A DNA stretch of 64,000 nucleotides, from NCBI GenBank assembly GCA_905215475.1, contig CAJMPW010000005.1, forward strand, positions 62,001 through 126,000. Direction: 5' to 3'. The DNA comes from CAG-103 sp905215475. Lineage in GTDB: Bacteria > Bacillota > Clostridia > Oscillospirales > Oscillospiraceae. Shown here piece by piece: positions 30,979 through 39,802 of this stretch (positions are counted from its first letter, which is position 1; every line of letters begins with the position of its first letter). Under the pieces are notes generated by a model. The model did no database searches. It was not told where the DNA came from and saw only the letters and a list, made by a program, of their open reading frames with translations. A program made the position numbers and the translations under genes.

Positions 30979-32364
30979 ATGGATTTTAAGAATTATCTCG
31001 TTCCCGGAAAGACCGGTCTGCTGATCGGCATCGGCGGCGTGTCCATGTCGCCGCTGGCGGAGGTGCTGCATGATGCCGGGCTGGACATCCGCGGTTCGGA
31101 TATGGCCGAGAGCAGCAACACGCTCGCACTGCGTGAGCGCGGCATCCCGATCCACATCGGCCACAGTGCGGACAATGTCACGGATGACATTTCCTTTGTG
31201 ATCCGCACGGCCGCCGTGCATGACGACAATCCGGAGGTGCACGAGGCGCATCGCCGCGGCATTCCGGTCTTTGAACGTACCCAGGCTTGGGGAGCGCTCA
31301 TGCGCGGATATCAGAACGCACTGTGCATTTCCGGTACGCACGGTAAGACCACAACGACGTCCATGTGTACGCACATCATGATGGCGGCGGAAAAAGACCC
31401 GACCGTCATGATCGGCGGAACGCTTCCGCTGCTGAAGGCATGCCACCGCGTCGGCAAGGGCAACACGATTATCATGGAATCGTGCGAGTATTATAACTCA
31501 TTTCTGGCACTCAACCCGACGATCGCCGTCGTTTTGAACATCGAGGCGGATCATCTGGATTTCTTCAAGGATCTTGAGGATATCAAGCATTCCTTCCGCC
31601 GCTTTGCCGAGCGTGTCCCGGCGGAAACCGGCACTGTGATCGCAAACTATGACGATGCTAACACCATGGATGCACTGCGCGGCATCGAGCGTAAGGTTAT
31701 CACCTTCGGTCTGAACCCGAAGGCGGATGTGTACGCGCAGAACATCGTCCACCGCGGCTCTGTGTCGGAGTTTGATATTTATCACCGGGGAAATTATTTT
31801 GCCCGCGTGACACTCCACGTGCCGGGTATTCACAATGTGCGCAACGCGCTCGCTGCCACGGCCGCAGCCATTGTGCTCGGTGTCAGCCCGAATGCCGTCA
31901 AGTACGGTCTTGCCGGATTTGAGGGCGCAGGCCGCCGCTTTGATTACAAGGGTAAGTTCCAGGGCGCGGATCTGTACGACGACTATGCGCACCATCCGAG
32001 TGAGCTGCGCGCGCTGCTGGATGCCGTGGATACGCTCAACTATCAGCGTTCGATCGTCGTGTTCCAGCCGCACACCTACAGCCGCACGGCGAAGCTCTTC
32101 AACGATTTTGTCGAGCAGCTCCGCCGCCCGACGATCGTCTATCTGGCAGAAATCTACGCTGCGCGCGAGAAAAACACCATCGGCATTTCGTCTGCCGATC
32201 TGGCCGCGCAGATCCCGGGTGCGAAATTCTACCCGACCTTTGCGGAGATCGAGCGCGAGCTGCGCAGGATCGCTCGTCCGGGTGATATCATTCTGACCGT
32301 CGGCGCCGGCGATGTGTTTCGCATCGGTGAGCAGCTGCTGCAGCCGTCGGATGCGGAAAGCTGA
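30979..32364 (+). CDS. murC: UDP-N-acetylmuramate--L-alanine ligase
   Basis: A cytoplasmic ligase that adds L-Ala to UDP-MurNAc in peptidoglycan precursor synthesis. The 461-residue protein has the three Mur domains: N-terminal GIGGVSMSPLAEVL, the ATP loop GTHGKTTTT (119-127), the central VLNIEADHLDFF and NAGHN-like HVPGIHNVRNALAA, and the C-terminal DDYAHHPSELRA with QPHTYSRT. It stands alone, outside a dcw cluster. The ribosome-binding site is weak (GGTG about 9 nt upstream). Confidence 0.96.
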   Translation: MDFKNYLVPGKTGLLIGIGGVSMSPLAEVLHDAGLDIRGSDMAESSNTLALRERGIPIHIGHSADNVTDDISFVIRTAAVHDDNPEVHEAHRRGIPVFERTQAWGALMRGYQNALCISGTHGKTTTTSMCTHIMMAAEKDPTVMIGGTLPLLKACHRVGKGNTIIMESCEYYNSFLALNPTIAVVLNIEADHLDFFKDLEDIKHSFRRFAERVPAETGTVIANYDDANTMDALRGIERKVITFGLNPKADVYAQNIVHRGSVSEFDIYHRGNYFARVTLHVPGIHNVRNALAATAAAIVLGVSPNAVKYGLAGFEGAGRRFDYKGKFQGADLYDDYAHHPSELRALLDAVDTLNYQRSIVVFQPHTYSRTAKLFNDFVEQLRRPTIVYLAEIYAAREKNTIGISSADLAAQIPGAKFYPTFAEIERELRRIARPGDIILTVGAGDVFRIGEQLLQPSDAES

Positions 32365-32391
32365 GCACTGAAAAAGAAAATCGAACCGTAT

Positions 32392-32425
32392 AAAAAGCTG
32401 TCGGATCTGTTCCGGCAGCTTTTTT
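32392..32425 (+). terminator. Terminator of murC
   Basis: AAAAAGCTGTCGGA and TCCGGCAGCTTTTT form a stem with a G.U pair around a 5-nt loop, followed by T residues. Confidence 0.9.
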
Positions 32426-32545
32426 GCGTCTGAATATCATGGCTTCCTGTACAAAGATATTTTTTGCGACAGCGCGGAATGACAGTTTTCATAACAATAT
32501 GAATCTATAATTTATGTAAACTAATTCGCGTCAGGAGGAAGCACT

Positions 32546-34891
32546 ATGAATGTCAGGATCGCGGGGCGTGACCGCCCCGTGCGCGCGCCCGGAACACTGT
32601 TGAGTCCGATGGGGCTGCTGCCGGAAAGCGACAATGCCAAATGGGTCGGAATGCTCGTGAGCTTCTCGCTCGGGCTCATTTTATCGACGGCGCACATCGC
32701 AGGGTCACCGGCGCCGTTCGGCTTGGCGTTCTTGGCCGCAATGGGCTACGGTTCCGGCGGCGCACTGTGCCTTGTCGGGTGTGCGCTCGGCTATTTTGCT
32801 GCTTTCGGCGTCGCATCCGGCACGCAGCTTGCAGCCGGGTGCAGCCTGACGTTTTTGACAGCGTATTTTCTGCGCAGCCGCCCGTTTGTGCTGACGCGCT
32901 GGTATCCGCCGCTCGTCTCTGTGGCGGCTTACATACCGACGCGGCTGGTGCTGTATCTGCTCACGGGCGGTGTGTCGCTGCTGCTGATATCGCGCATGGC
33001 GCTGTTTTTGATCCTCTGTGCAGGAGCGGCTTACGGCTTTGACGATCTGCTGCGCGCACAGGAGCCGCGCACGGTCAATGCTGAGATCTGCCGCAATGTG
33101 TCGGCGGTGTTTTTGCTCGCGTGTCTGCTCATGGGCGTGAATAACCTGCTGCTGTTCGACACGCTCTCGGTCGGCAGAGCCCTCTCGGTGCTCATTCTGC
33201 TCGTGCTCAGCGGAACGGGCGGTGCACTGTGCGGTGCGTCTGCGGGCGTGATCCTCGGCATCGCCATGGATGTGGCCGCCGGGGACGGCGTTTTGTTCTC
33301 GGTCGTGTATGCGGCCGCGGGGCTGTTGTCCGGACAGTTTTGCAAGCACCGGCGCGTGTTTTATCTGTGCGTATTTGCGGCGGCATATCTGCTGGCTCTG
33401 TTTTGTGTCCCGCTCCCGGCGCTGCGCCTCGGAGCGAGCGCGGAGCTGCTGCTTGCCATCGGCGCGTATCTCGTGCTCCCAAAGAAATTCGTGGTCGCGG
33501 TCGGTGCGTTTTTGCAGCCGATGCGCGCCGGGAGCGGTGAATCCGGCCTGCGCCGATATGTTGCCGGGCGCGTAGGCGGAATGGCGCACGCATATCAGCA
33601 GCTGCATGACACCGCATCTCAAGCGGCTGCGGCGGCGGAAAACGATGCCGATGCCGCCAAGATCTTCGACCGCGCGGCCGACCGTGTCTGCTGCCGGTGC
33701 AAGCTGCAGCAGGAATGCTGGACGCGCCGTGCGCTCGATACCCTCAACATCATGAATGACGCCACGCGGCGCATCCAAACGCGCGGCCGCCTGCTGCCGG
33801 AGGATTTTCCGCCGTACTTCCGCGACCGCTGTGTCTATCTTCACGAATACACCGAGGTCGTCAACGGCGAGCTGCGCCTGCGCGCTTATCGCCAGCGGAT
33901 GCAGGAGACCTTGCAGGAAAACCGCACCGTACTCTGGCAGCAGTATGCCGACTTTGCGCAGGTGCTCACGAATGTGTCGCATGAATTGGACAGCAGCTAT
34001 GGCGCCGACCCGCTCGCAGAGCAGCGCCTCATCCGGTATCTGCGCACGGTCGGTGTGGAAGCGGACGCCGCAGTTTTCCGCGAGAGCACGGGGCGGCTGC
34101 GTGTGACGATCGACAGCCGCTATCTGCGCCCGCTGCTGGAGCTGCCGGATTACCTCGACAAGCTCTCGGCAGCGCTCGGTGTGCGCCTGTGCATGCCGGA
34201 AGAAGGCGCGCGCGGCGACAGTCTGCTCCTCTTGGAGGCAGAGCCGCTGGCGGTCTCGGTCGGCATCGCGTCCATGCGCAAGAAAGGGGAGGCGGTCTCC
34301 GGTGACCGCGGCACGTATTTCAAAACCGACGCAGGGCAGCTGTGTGTGATCTTGTCTGACGGTATGGGCTGCGGAGAATCGGCTGCCGACGGCAGCATCG
34401 GAACGGTCGGCATGCTGGAAGAATTTTTGCGCTCCGGCGTCAGTCCGGCGCTGGCCATGAAGCTGCTGAATTCAGCCATGCTGCTGCGCGACGGGGAAAA
34501 CTGGGGCTATGCCACGGTGGATCTCATGTGTATGAATCTGTTTACCGGCGAGGCTGACTTTTATAAGTACGGCGCTGCACCGACGTATGTGAAATCCGGC
34601 GGCGCGCTCAAAAAGCTGCGCTGCACGTCGTTTGCTCCCGGTCTCGAGCAGGAGAGCGGGAAAGCACCCGATGAGCTGCATATGCATCTCAAGCCGGGGA
34701 GCGTCGCCGTGATCGCAAGCGACGGTGTCGTTTCAGATGGGCAGGATCTATGGCTGAGACGGCTGCTGAATGATTTTGAGGATGGGGACATGAAGACGCT
34801 CGCGGGCAGTGTCGTGCGCGCCGCGATCCGTGAATACGGGCGCGGGGACGATATGACCGCACTGGCGGTAAAGGTGGAGGTACGCAGCTGA
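32546..34891 (+). CDS. spoIIE: Stage II sporulation protein E, PP2C-type phosphatase
   Basis: SpoIIE sits in the polar septum membrane and dephosphorylates SpoIIAA, which releases sigma-F in the forespore. The 781-residue protein has the full layout: a hydrophobic N-terminal half with about ten membrane helices (residues about 35-325), a regulatory linker, and a C-terminal PP2C domain (about 570-781). The PP2C metal motifs are CVILSDGMGCGESAADGS, VAVIASDGVVSDG and GRGDDMTALAVKV. AGGAGG precedes the ATG. A TATAAT (32506-32511) lies 35 nt upstream; no convincing Spo0A box was found. It overlaps a small membrane-protein gene by 1 nt. Confidence 0.95.
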   Translation: MNVRIAGRDRPVRAPGTLLSPMGLLPESDNAKWVGMLVSFSLGLILSTAHIAGSPAPFGLAFLAAMGYGSGGALCLVGCALGYFAAFGVASGTQLAAGCSLTFLTAYFLRSRPFVLTRWYPPLVSVAAYIPTRLVLYLLTGGVSLLLISRMALFLILCAGAAYGFDDLLRAQEPRTVNAEICRNVSAVFLLACLLMGVNNLLLFDTLSVGRALSVLILLVLSGTGGALCGASAGVILGIAMDVAAGDGVLFSVVYAAAGLLSGQFCKHRRVFYLCVFAAAYLLALFCVPLPALRLGASAELLLAIGAYLVLPKKFVVAVGAFLQPMRAGSGESGLRRYVAGRVGGMAHAYQQLHDTASQAAAAAENDADAAKIFDRAADRVCCRCKLQQECWTRRALDTLNIMNDATRRIQTRGRLLPEDFPPYFRDRCVYLHEYTEVVNGELRLRAYRQRMQETLQENRTVLWQQYADFAQVLTNVSHELDSSYGADPLAEQRLIRYLRTVGVEADAAVFRESTGRLRVTIDSRYLRPLLELPDYLDKLSAALGVRLCMPEEGARGDSLLLLEAEPLAVSVGIASMRKKGEAVSGDRGTYFKTDAGQLCVILSDGMGCGESAADGSIGTVGMLEEFLRSGVSPALAMKLLNSAMLLRDGENWGYATVDLMCMNLFTGEADFYKYGAAPTYVKSGGALKKLRCTSFAPGLEQESGKAPDELHMHLKPGSVAVIASDGVVSDGQDLWLRRLLNDFEDGDMKTLAGSVVRAAIREYGRGDDMTALAVKVEVRS

Positions 34892-35247
34892 TGAAACGAA
34901 AAAATAAGTCTGTCCGAAATTATGCGCGCTCGCAGCCGCTTCCCACGACGGCAAACGCCGGAGAGGTCGCGTTTGCCCGCGGTATTTCGCGCCGTGTTGT
35001 GGTGGTCGACGCCGCTGAAAGTCCGCTGTTCGAGCAGATCATCTACATCGTGCGCGACGATGCGGCCGGCGGCGGCGTTACAGCGGCGGATCTCGTGCAG
35101 CAAGCGCGTGAGGCTGTCGGCAGTGTGCCGGCGGTGCGCGCACCGCGGCCAAAGCAAAGATCCTACACCGGCTTGCTGATCGGTCTGTGCTCCGTTGCGG
35201 CTGCGCTGGCGGTGGCCATCGGATACTGCCTGTACTGCGGCTGGTGA
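34891..35247 (+). CDS. Tail-anchored small protein after spoIIE (unknown function)
   Basis: A 118-residue protein. The first third is basic (MKRKNKSVRNYARSQ). A compact segment GISRRVVVVDAAESPLFEQIIYIVRDDAA resembles short uncharacterised clostridial proteins with an RRVVVV...FEQAIFIVRDD core, whose function I do not know. The C terminus is one membrane helix (SYTGLLIGLCSVAAALAVAIGYCLY, about 92-116), so the bulk should face the cytoplasm. The ATG overlaps the spoIIE stop (TGATG), so translation is coupled. A role with SpoIIE is inference from position only. Confidence 0.72.
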   Translation: MKRKNKSVRNYARSQPLPTTANAGEVAFARGISRRVVVVDAAESPLFEQIIYIVRDDAAGGGVTAADLVQQAREAVGSVPAVRAPRPKQRSYTGLLIGLCSVAAALAVAIGYCLYCGW

Positions 35248-35265
35248 GCGGCCGGTTTTCTCGAT

Positions 35266-35299
35266 GCCCCGGAGGGATGCTGCCCCTCCGGGGCGTTTT
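35266..35299 (+). terminator. Terminator after the spoIIE operon
   Basis: GCCCCGGAGGG and CCCTCCGGGGC form an 11-bp perfect stem with a 7-nt loop, followed by GTTTTC. Confidence 0.88.
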
Positions 35300-35314
35300 C
35301 TGCGCAAATAGCGG

Positions 35315-35343
35315 TTGTCAACGCTTGCCGAAAGTGTTAGAAT
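35315..35343 (+). promoter_or_regulatory. Sigma-A promoter of ahcY
   Basis: TTGTCA (35315-35320), 17-nt spacer, TAGAAT (35338-35343), 37 nt before the ATG at 35381. Confidence 0.78.
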
Positions 35344-35380
35344 AAAGCGCCTAAATCGATTTTTAGCGGGAGGTTGCCCT

Positions 35381-36616
35381 ATGAGCACGATCAAAGATCT
35401 GAACCTTGCGGAATCCGGAGAGCGGAAGATCCGCTGGGTAGAAGCACATATGCCTGTTTTGCGCGATATCGGCAGCGATTTTGCGCGCGAGAAGCCGTTT
35501 GCCGGCCTCAAGATCGCACTGTCTGTGCATCTGGAAGCCAAGACCGCGTATCTTTGCCGTGTGCTCGAAATGGGCGGCGCGGAGATGCATGTCACCGGCT
35601 CGAATCCGCTGTCTACGCAGGACGATGTCGCTGCGGCGCTGGCGGCAAAGGGAATGGATGTGCACGCTGTCTACGGCTGCTCGGACGAGGAATATCAGGC
35701 GCATCTGCGCAGCGTGCTCTCCGTTGGCCCGAACATCATCATTGATGACGGCGGCGACCTGGTGCATCTGATGCACACGGAGTTCACGGACCTTATCCCT
35801 CAGGTCATCGGCGGCTGTGAGGAGACGACGACCGGTATCCACCGTCTGCGCATTATGGACCGCGCCGGGACGCTGCGCTTCCCGATGATCATGGTCAACG
35901 ACGCCGACTGCAAGCACCTGTTTGATAACCGTTACGGCACGGGTCAGTCCGTGTGGGACGGTATCATGCGCACGACGAACCTCGTCATCGCGGGCAAGTA
36001 TGTGGTCGTCAACGGCTACGGCTGGTGCGGCAAGGGCGTTGCGCTGCGCGCGAAGGGACTTGGCGCAAAGGTCGTCGTGACCGAGGTAGACCCCGTCCGT
36101 GCGCTCGAAGCCGTGATGGACGGCTATGAGGTCATGCCGATGATGGACGCTGCCGCGATCGGTGACATTTTCGTGTCGGTCACGGGCTGCAAGGACGTCA
36201 TCACGCTCGAGCATTGCGAGCACATGAAAGACGGTGCGATCGTCTCCAACGCCGGTCACTTCAATGTGGAGATCGACATGGAGGCGCTTGACCGCTGTGC
36301 GGATGAAATCTATGAAGCGCGGCACAATATTGATGCTTACCGTCTGCCGAACGGCAAGACGATCTATGTCATTGCGCAGGGACGCTTGGTGAATCTGGCG
36401 GCCGGTGACGGACACCCCGCCGAGATCATGGATATGAGCTTTGCCGTGCAGGCTATGAGCGCGGAGTATCTGGTGCGCACGCGTGGCCAGCTGCGTCCGG
36501 GCGTCGTGTCTGTGCCCGCGGAGATCGACGACAACATCGCGCGCCGCAAGCTCAAGGCCATGGGCGTCTCGATCGACAGCCTCAGCTGCAGCCAGAAGGA
36601 ATATCTCAACGGCTGA
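35381..36616 (+). CDS. ahcY: Adenosylhomocysteinase
   Basis: Hydrolyses S-adenosylhomocysteine to adenosine and homocysteine using tightly bound NAD. The 411-residue protein shows the substrate domain motifs (VHLEAKTAYLCRVLEMGGAEMHVTGSNPLSTQDDVAAAL, GGCEETTTGIHRL) and the NAD-binding Rossmann loop VVNGYGWCGKGVALRAKGLGAKV. The C-terminal motifs NAGHFNVEIDM and LAAGDGHPAEIMDMSFAVQA are also present. The start at 35381 has GGGAGG upstream; the longer frame begins inside the -35 box. It is monocistronic or co-transcribed with mgtE (34-nt gap). Confidence 0.97.
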   Translation: MSTIKDLNLAESGERKIRWVEAHMPVLRDIGSDFAREKPFAGLKIALSVHLEAKTAYLCRVLEMGGAEMHVTGSNPLSTQDDVAAALAAKGMDVHAVYGCSDEEYQAHLRSVLSVGPNIIIDDGGDLVHLMHTEFTDLIPQVIGGCEETTTGIHRLRIMDRAGTLRFPMIMVNDADCKHLFDNRYGTGQSVWDGIMRTTNLVIAGKYVVVNGYGWCGKGVALRAKGLGAKVVVTEVDPVRALEAVMDGYEVMPMMDAAAIGDIFVSVTGCKDVITLEHCEHMKDGAIVSNAGHFNVEIDMEALDRCADEIYEARHNIDAYRLPNGKTIYVIAQGRLVNLAAGDGHPAEIMDMSFAVQAMSAEYLVRTRGQLRPGVVSVPAEIDDNIARRKLKAMGVSIDSLSCSQKEYLNG

Positions 36617-36650
36617 TCTGTAACACCGGACGGAAAGGAGGGGCAGGGAG

Positions 36651-38063
36651 ATGGACGATCAGAACACAGAATACGAGGAATACGAGGACTACGAGGCGCT
36701 GCACGACGAACTCTTTGCACTTCTGGATCAGCATCGGATGAAGGCGCTGAGCCAAAAGCTCAACGAAATGAACGAGTTTGATATCTCTGAATTTCTCGGT
36801 GAGCTCTGGGAGGATAACCCCCAGCGGATGGCGATGGTGTTTCGCATCCTGTCCAAGGAGATCGCGGCGTCGGTGTTCGCAAATCTTCAGGTCGAGGAGC
36901 AGGAGACGATCATCAACTCCATCACCGACACGGAGCTTGCCGGCATCATCGAAGAGCTGTACGTCGACGACGCGGTCGACATGATGGAGGAGCTGCCGGC
37001 AAACGTCGTCAAGCGTGTCATGCGCACGGCGACGCCTGCCACACGCGCGCTCATCAATCAGTACCTGAAATATCCCGAAAACTCCGCCGGCAGCATCATG
37101 ACGGCCGAGTTTGTGGACCTGAAAAAATACATGAGCGTGCGCGAGGCGTTTGCCCGCATCCGCAAGATCGGCGAGGACAAGGAGACAATCTACGTCTGCT
37201 ATGTCACGTCGGCAAAGCGCAAGCTCGAGGGTGTCATCACGGTCAAGGATCTGCTGCTGTCGGATGACGATGAGATCCTTGAGGACATCATGGACACCAA
37301 CGTTATCTACGCCACTACGGGTGATGACCAGGAAGAGGTCTCGGAGATGATCTCCAACTATGACCTGCTGGCCATTCCGGTCGTGGATAAGGAAGGCTGC
37401 CTCGTCGGTATCGTCACGGTCGACGACATCATCGACGTCATGGAGCAGGAGGCCACGGAAGATATCGAAAAGATGGCCGGTATCACGCCGTCTGACAAGC
37501 CGTACTCCCGCACAAGTGTCGTGGATATCTGGAAAAACCGCATCCCGTGGCTGATGTTTCTCATGCTCTCAGCGACGTTTACCGGCATGATCGTCACGCA
37601 CTTTGAGGACGCTTTGGCGACGCAGGTCGCACTCGCGTCGTTCATGCCCATGCTCATGGGCACGGGCGGCAACTCCGGCAGTCAGTCGTCCACGGCGATC
37701 ATCCGCAGCCTGTCACTGGGTGATACGTCGACTTCGGACGCGCTGCGCGTGATCTGGAAAGAGCTGCGTGTCGCATTCCTGTGCGGCATCTCGCTTGCCG
37801 CGGCTAACTTCATCAAAATGCTGCTGGTCGACCGGCTGCTGCTCGGCAACACAGCCGTCACGATGTCGGTCGCGGCGACGGTCTGCTGCACGATCGTGTT
37901 CGTGGTCATGTTTGCCAAAGCCGTCGGCAGCCTTCTGCCGATGATCGCCGAGAAGATCGGTGTTGACCCGGCTGTCATGGCAAGCCCGCTCATTTCAACG
38001 ATCACGGACGCGGTGTCACTGCTGATCTATTTTTCCATCGCAAAGGTATTCCTGCACATTTGA
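36651..38063 (+). CDS. mgtE: Magnesium transporter MgtE
   Basis: A 470-residue Mg2+ channel of the cytoplasmic membrane, gated by cytoplasmic Mg2+. Domains in order: an acidic N-terminal helical domain (residues about 15-140), two CBS repeats (about 145-275, with EGVITVKDLLLS and VGIVTVDDIIDVMEQEATEDI), the plug helix, and five membrane helices. The pore motif regions are SFMPMLMGTGGNSGSQSSTAIIRSLSLG and DPAVMASPLISTITDAVSLLIYF. The length is usual. GGAGG lies 9 nt upstream. A GC-rich terminator follows. Confidence 0.96.
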   Translation: MDDQNTEYEEYEDYEALHDELFALLDQHRMKALSQKLNEMNEFDISEFLGELWEDNPQRMAMVFRILSKEIAASVFANLQVEEQETIINSITDTELAGIIEELYVDDAVDMMEELPANVVKRVMRTATPATRALINQYLKYPENSAGSIMTAEFVDLKKYMSVREAFARIRKIGEDKETIYVCYVTSAKRKLEGVITVKDLLLSDDDEILEDIMDTNVIYATTGDDQEEVSEMISNYDLLAIPVVDKEGCLVGIVTVDDIIDVMEQEATEDIEKMAGITPSDKPYSRTSVVDIWKNRIPWLMFLMLSATFTGMIVTHFEDALATQVALASFMPMLMGTGGNSGSQSSTAIIRSLSLGDTSTSDALRVIWKELRVAFLCGISLAAANFIKMLLVDRLLLGNTAVTMSVAATVCCTIVFVVMFAKAVGSLLPMIAEKIGVDPAVMASPLISTITDAVSLLIYFSIAKVFLHI

Positions 38064-38074
38064 TGCACCCTTCA

Positions 38075-38105
38075 AACGCCCTCCGGGACTTCCGGAGGGC
38101 GTTTT
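38075..38105 (+). terminator. Terminator of mgtE
   Basis: ACGCCCTCCGG and CCGGAGGGCGT form an 11-bp perfect stem with a 5-nt loop, followed by TTTTG. Confidence 0.9.
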
Positions 38106-38120
38106 GCCATCGAAAAGCAC

Positions 38121-38149
38121 TTGCATAATGCGCAAAAAGTTATTATAAT
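38121..38149 (+). promoter_or_regulatory. Sigma-A promoter of the SpoIID/LytB gene
   Basis: TTGCAT (38121-38126), 17-nt spacer, TATAAT (38144-38149). A vegetative-type promoter argues against strictly sporulation-specific expression. Confidence 0.85.
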
Positions 38150-38200
38150 AAAGTGTCATATTTTGCGTATGACCACTCTCACAAAACAGCGAGGTGCGCT

Positions 38201-39802
38201 ATGAAATCGAGTTTGAAAAAGGCAGTAACGGCATTGCTTGCCGCTGCTCTGCTGGCTGCGGCGCCCTGCACGCCGGTGTTCGGTGCGCAGACGTATTACG
38301 TCAATGACGGCAGCAGCACGCTGACGATGGCGGACGCGTATGCCGTCGGTGCGTCCGGAGATGCGGCAAAGCTGCCGGAGCGCGGTGTCTATGCGGCCAC
38401 GGCGAACGGCACACAGATGCTCGGCGGTACGGAATATGACGACGTGCAGCCGAACATTCCAAACGGAATCATCCGCGCGGGTCTGGCGTTTGGCTCGACG
38501 GCGCTAGATGCTGTGCATCTGCAGATCAAGACGGGCTCCGGCTTCGCCTTCGGATATTATGATGAGGAGGCCGGGCGCGTTTTCCGCAAGGTCGGCGCAA
38601 CGGCGGAGAGCTCCGTGGCTGTCGTCGCAGACACGAACGTCACGGTCGGAAGCAGCACCTTCGGCGCTTATCATATCCAGCTCGGCGATACGTATGCGAG
38701 CTTTGACGCGGCACAGGCGGCTGCAAAGACGTGCGGCGGCTATCCGGTGTTCTATAACGGAACGTACCGCGTGCGCGTCGGCAGCTTTGAGACGGCGGAC
38801 GCGGCGTCCAAATCATCGGCTGCCGCGAACGGAAGCGTCGTTTCCGGCGGCTCGCGCGGCGTGCTGGTCGTGAAGGCCGGTACGGATCAGATCCTCTTCG
38901 GCTTCGACTGCGGCTCGACCAAATCGCTCACACTTGCACCGCAAAACGGCGGCAGCGCCGCGATCACGCAGGTGGCCGAGTGCAAATACCGCAGCACGGA
39001 TCGCTCGTGCACGTATTATGGCGACTTCCAGTTTACCCGCTTCAACACGCAGGAACCACAGAAGCTCACGCTTGTGAACTTCGTGGATCTGGAGTCGTAT
39101 GTTAAGGGCGTTGTGCCGTATGAGATGAGCAGCGGCTGGCCGATCGAGGCGCTCAAGGCGCAGGCGGTCTGCGCGCGTACATATGCCGCCTCGCACATGA
39201 ATGGCTTGCCGGCGTATGGCTTTGACATCACGGCGACGACGACCAGCCAGGTTTACTTGGGCACGATCGAAGCCAGTGCCAACAGTGACCGCGCCGTGGA
39301 CGAGACGGCGGGGAAATTTGTCCGCTATCAGGGCAAGCTCTGTGAGACGTTCTTCTTTGCTGCCGATGGCGGCGCGACCGAGAACTCCGAGAACGTCTGG
39401 GTGGCGGAAGTGCCGTATCTGCGCGGCGTAATCGACCCGTATGAAAAAGACATCGAATTTTACTGCAAGAGCTGGCAAACGTCTGTTTCCCGCGACGCAG
39501 TCGGCGACGTTTCCGTCACCTATACCCCCATCGGCAATGTCATGACCGTGACGGTCGGCGGCAAGACCTACAGTAAGGACAGCGTGCGCACATTTTTGAC
39601 CAAGATCTGCGGCCTGCGCTATAACAGCCGCCACTTCACCGTGGAGTATGATGCCGCTTCAAACGCGTATCATGTCGTTGGCGGCGGCTACGGCCACAAC
39701 TGCGGCATGAGTCAGTGGGGGGCCAAAGCCATGGCGGAAGTGCACGGTAAGACCTACGAAGATATCATCAGTTTTTATTACACCGGAGCCTATGTTTCAT
39801 GA
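38201..39802 (+). CDS. Secreted SpoIID/LytB domain protein
   Basis: A 533-residue exported protein. It has a signal peptide (LKKAVTALLAAALLAAAPCTPVFGA, cleavage near residue 28), a long N-terminal region that includes a SPOR-like segment (DTYASFDAAQAAAKTCGGYPVFYNGTYRVRVGSF), and a C-terminal SpoIID/LytB domain: LVNFVDLESYVKGVVPYEMSSGWPIEALKAQAVCARTYA, FFAADGGATENSENVW and GGGYGHNCGMSQWGAKAMAE. SpoIID is a lytic transglycosylase acting on denuded glycan strands in engulfment; LytB enhances the LytC amidase. The sigma-A promoter and extra domains suggest a vegetative wall enzyme and not SpoIID itself. The stop overlaps the queA start (ATGA). Confidence 0.87.
   Translation: MKSSLKKAVTALLAAALLAAAPCTPVFGAQTYYVNDGSSTLTMADAYAVGASGDAAKLPERGVYAATANGTQMLGGTEYDDVQPNIPNGIIRAGLAFGSTALDAVHLQIKTGSGFAFGYYDEEAGRVFRKVGATAESSVAVVADTNVTVGSSTFGAYHIQLGDTYASFDAAQAAAKTCGGYPVFYNGTYRVRVGSFETADAASKSSAAANGSVVSGGSRGVLVVKAGTDQILFGFDCGSTKSLTLAPQNGGSAAITQVAECKYRSTDRSCTYYGDFQFTRFNTQEPQKLTLVNFVDLESYVKGVVPYEMSSGWPIEALKAQAVCARTYAASHMNGLPAYGFDITATTTSQVYLGTIEASANSDRAVDETAGKFVRYQGKLCETFFFAADGGATENSENVWVAEVPYLRGVIDPYEKDIEFYCKSWQTSVSRDAVGDVSVTYTPIGNVMTVTVGGKTYSKDSVRTFLTKICGLRYNSRHFTVEYDAASNAYHVVGGGYGHNCGMSQWGAKAMAEVHGKTYEDIISFYYTGAYVS

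Noticed and set aside
32506..32524. dif-like sequence before spoIIE (TTATGTAAACT preceded by TATAAT)
   Set aside because: The XerD-type arm matches, but the expected XerC arm on the other side does not (about 2 of 11 positions).
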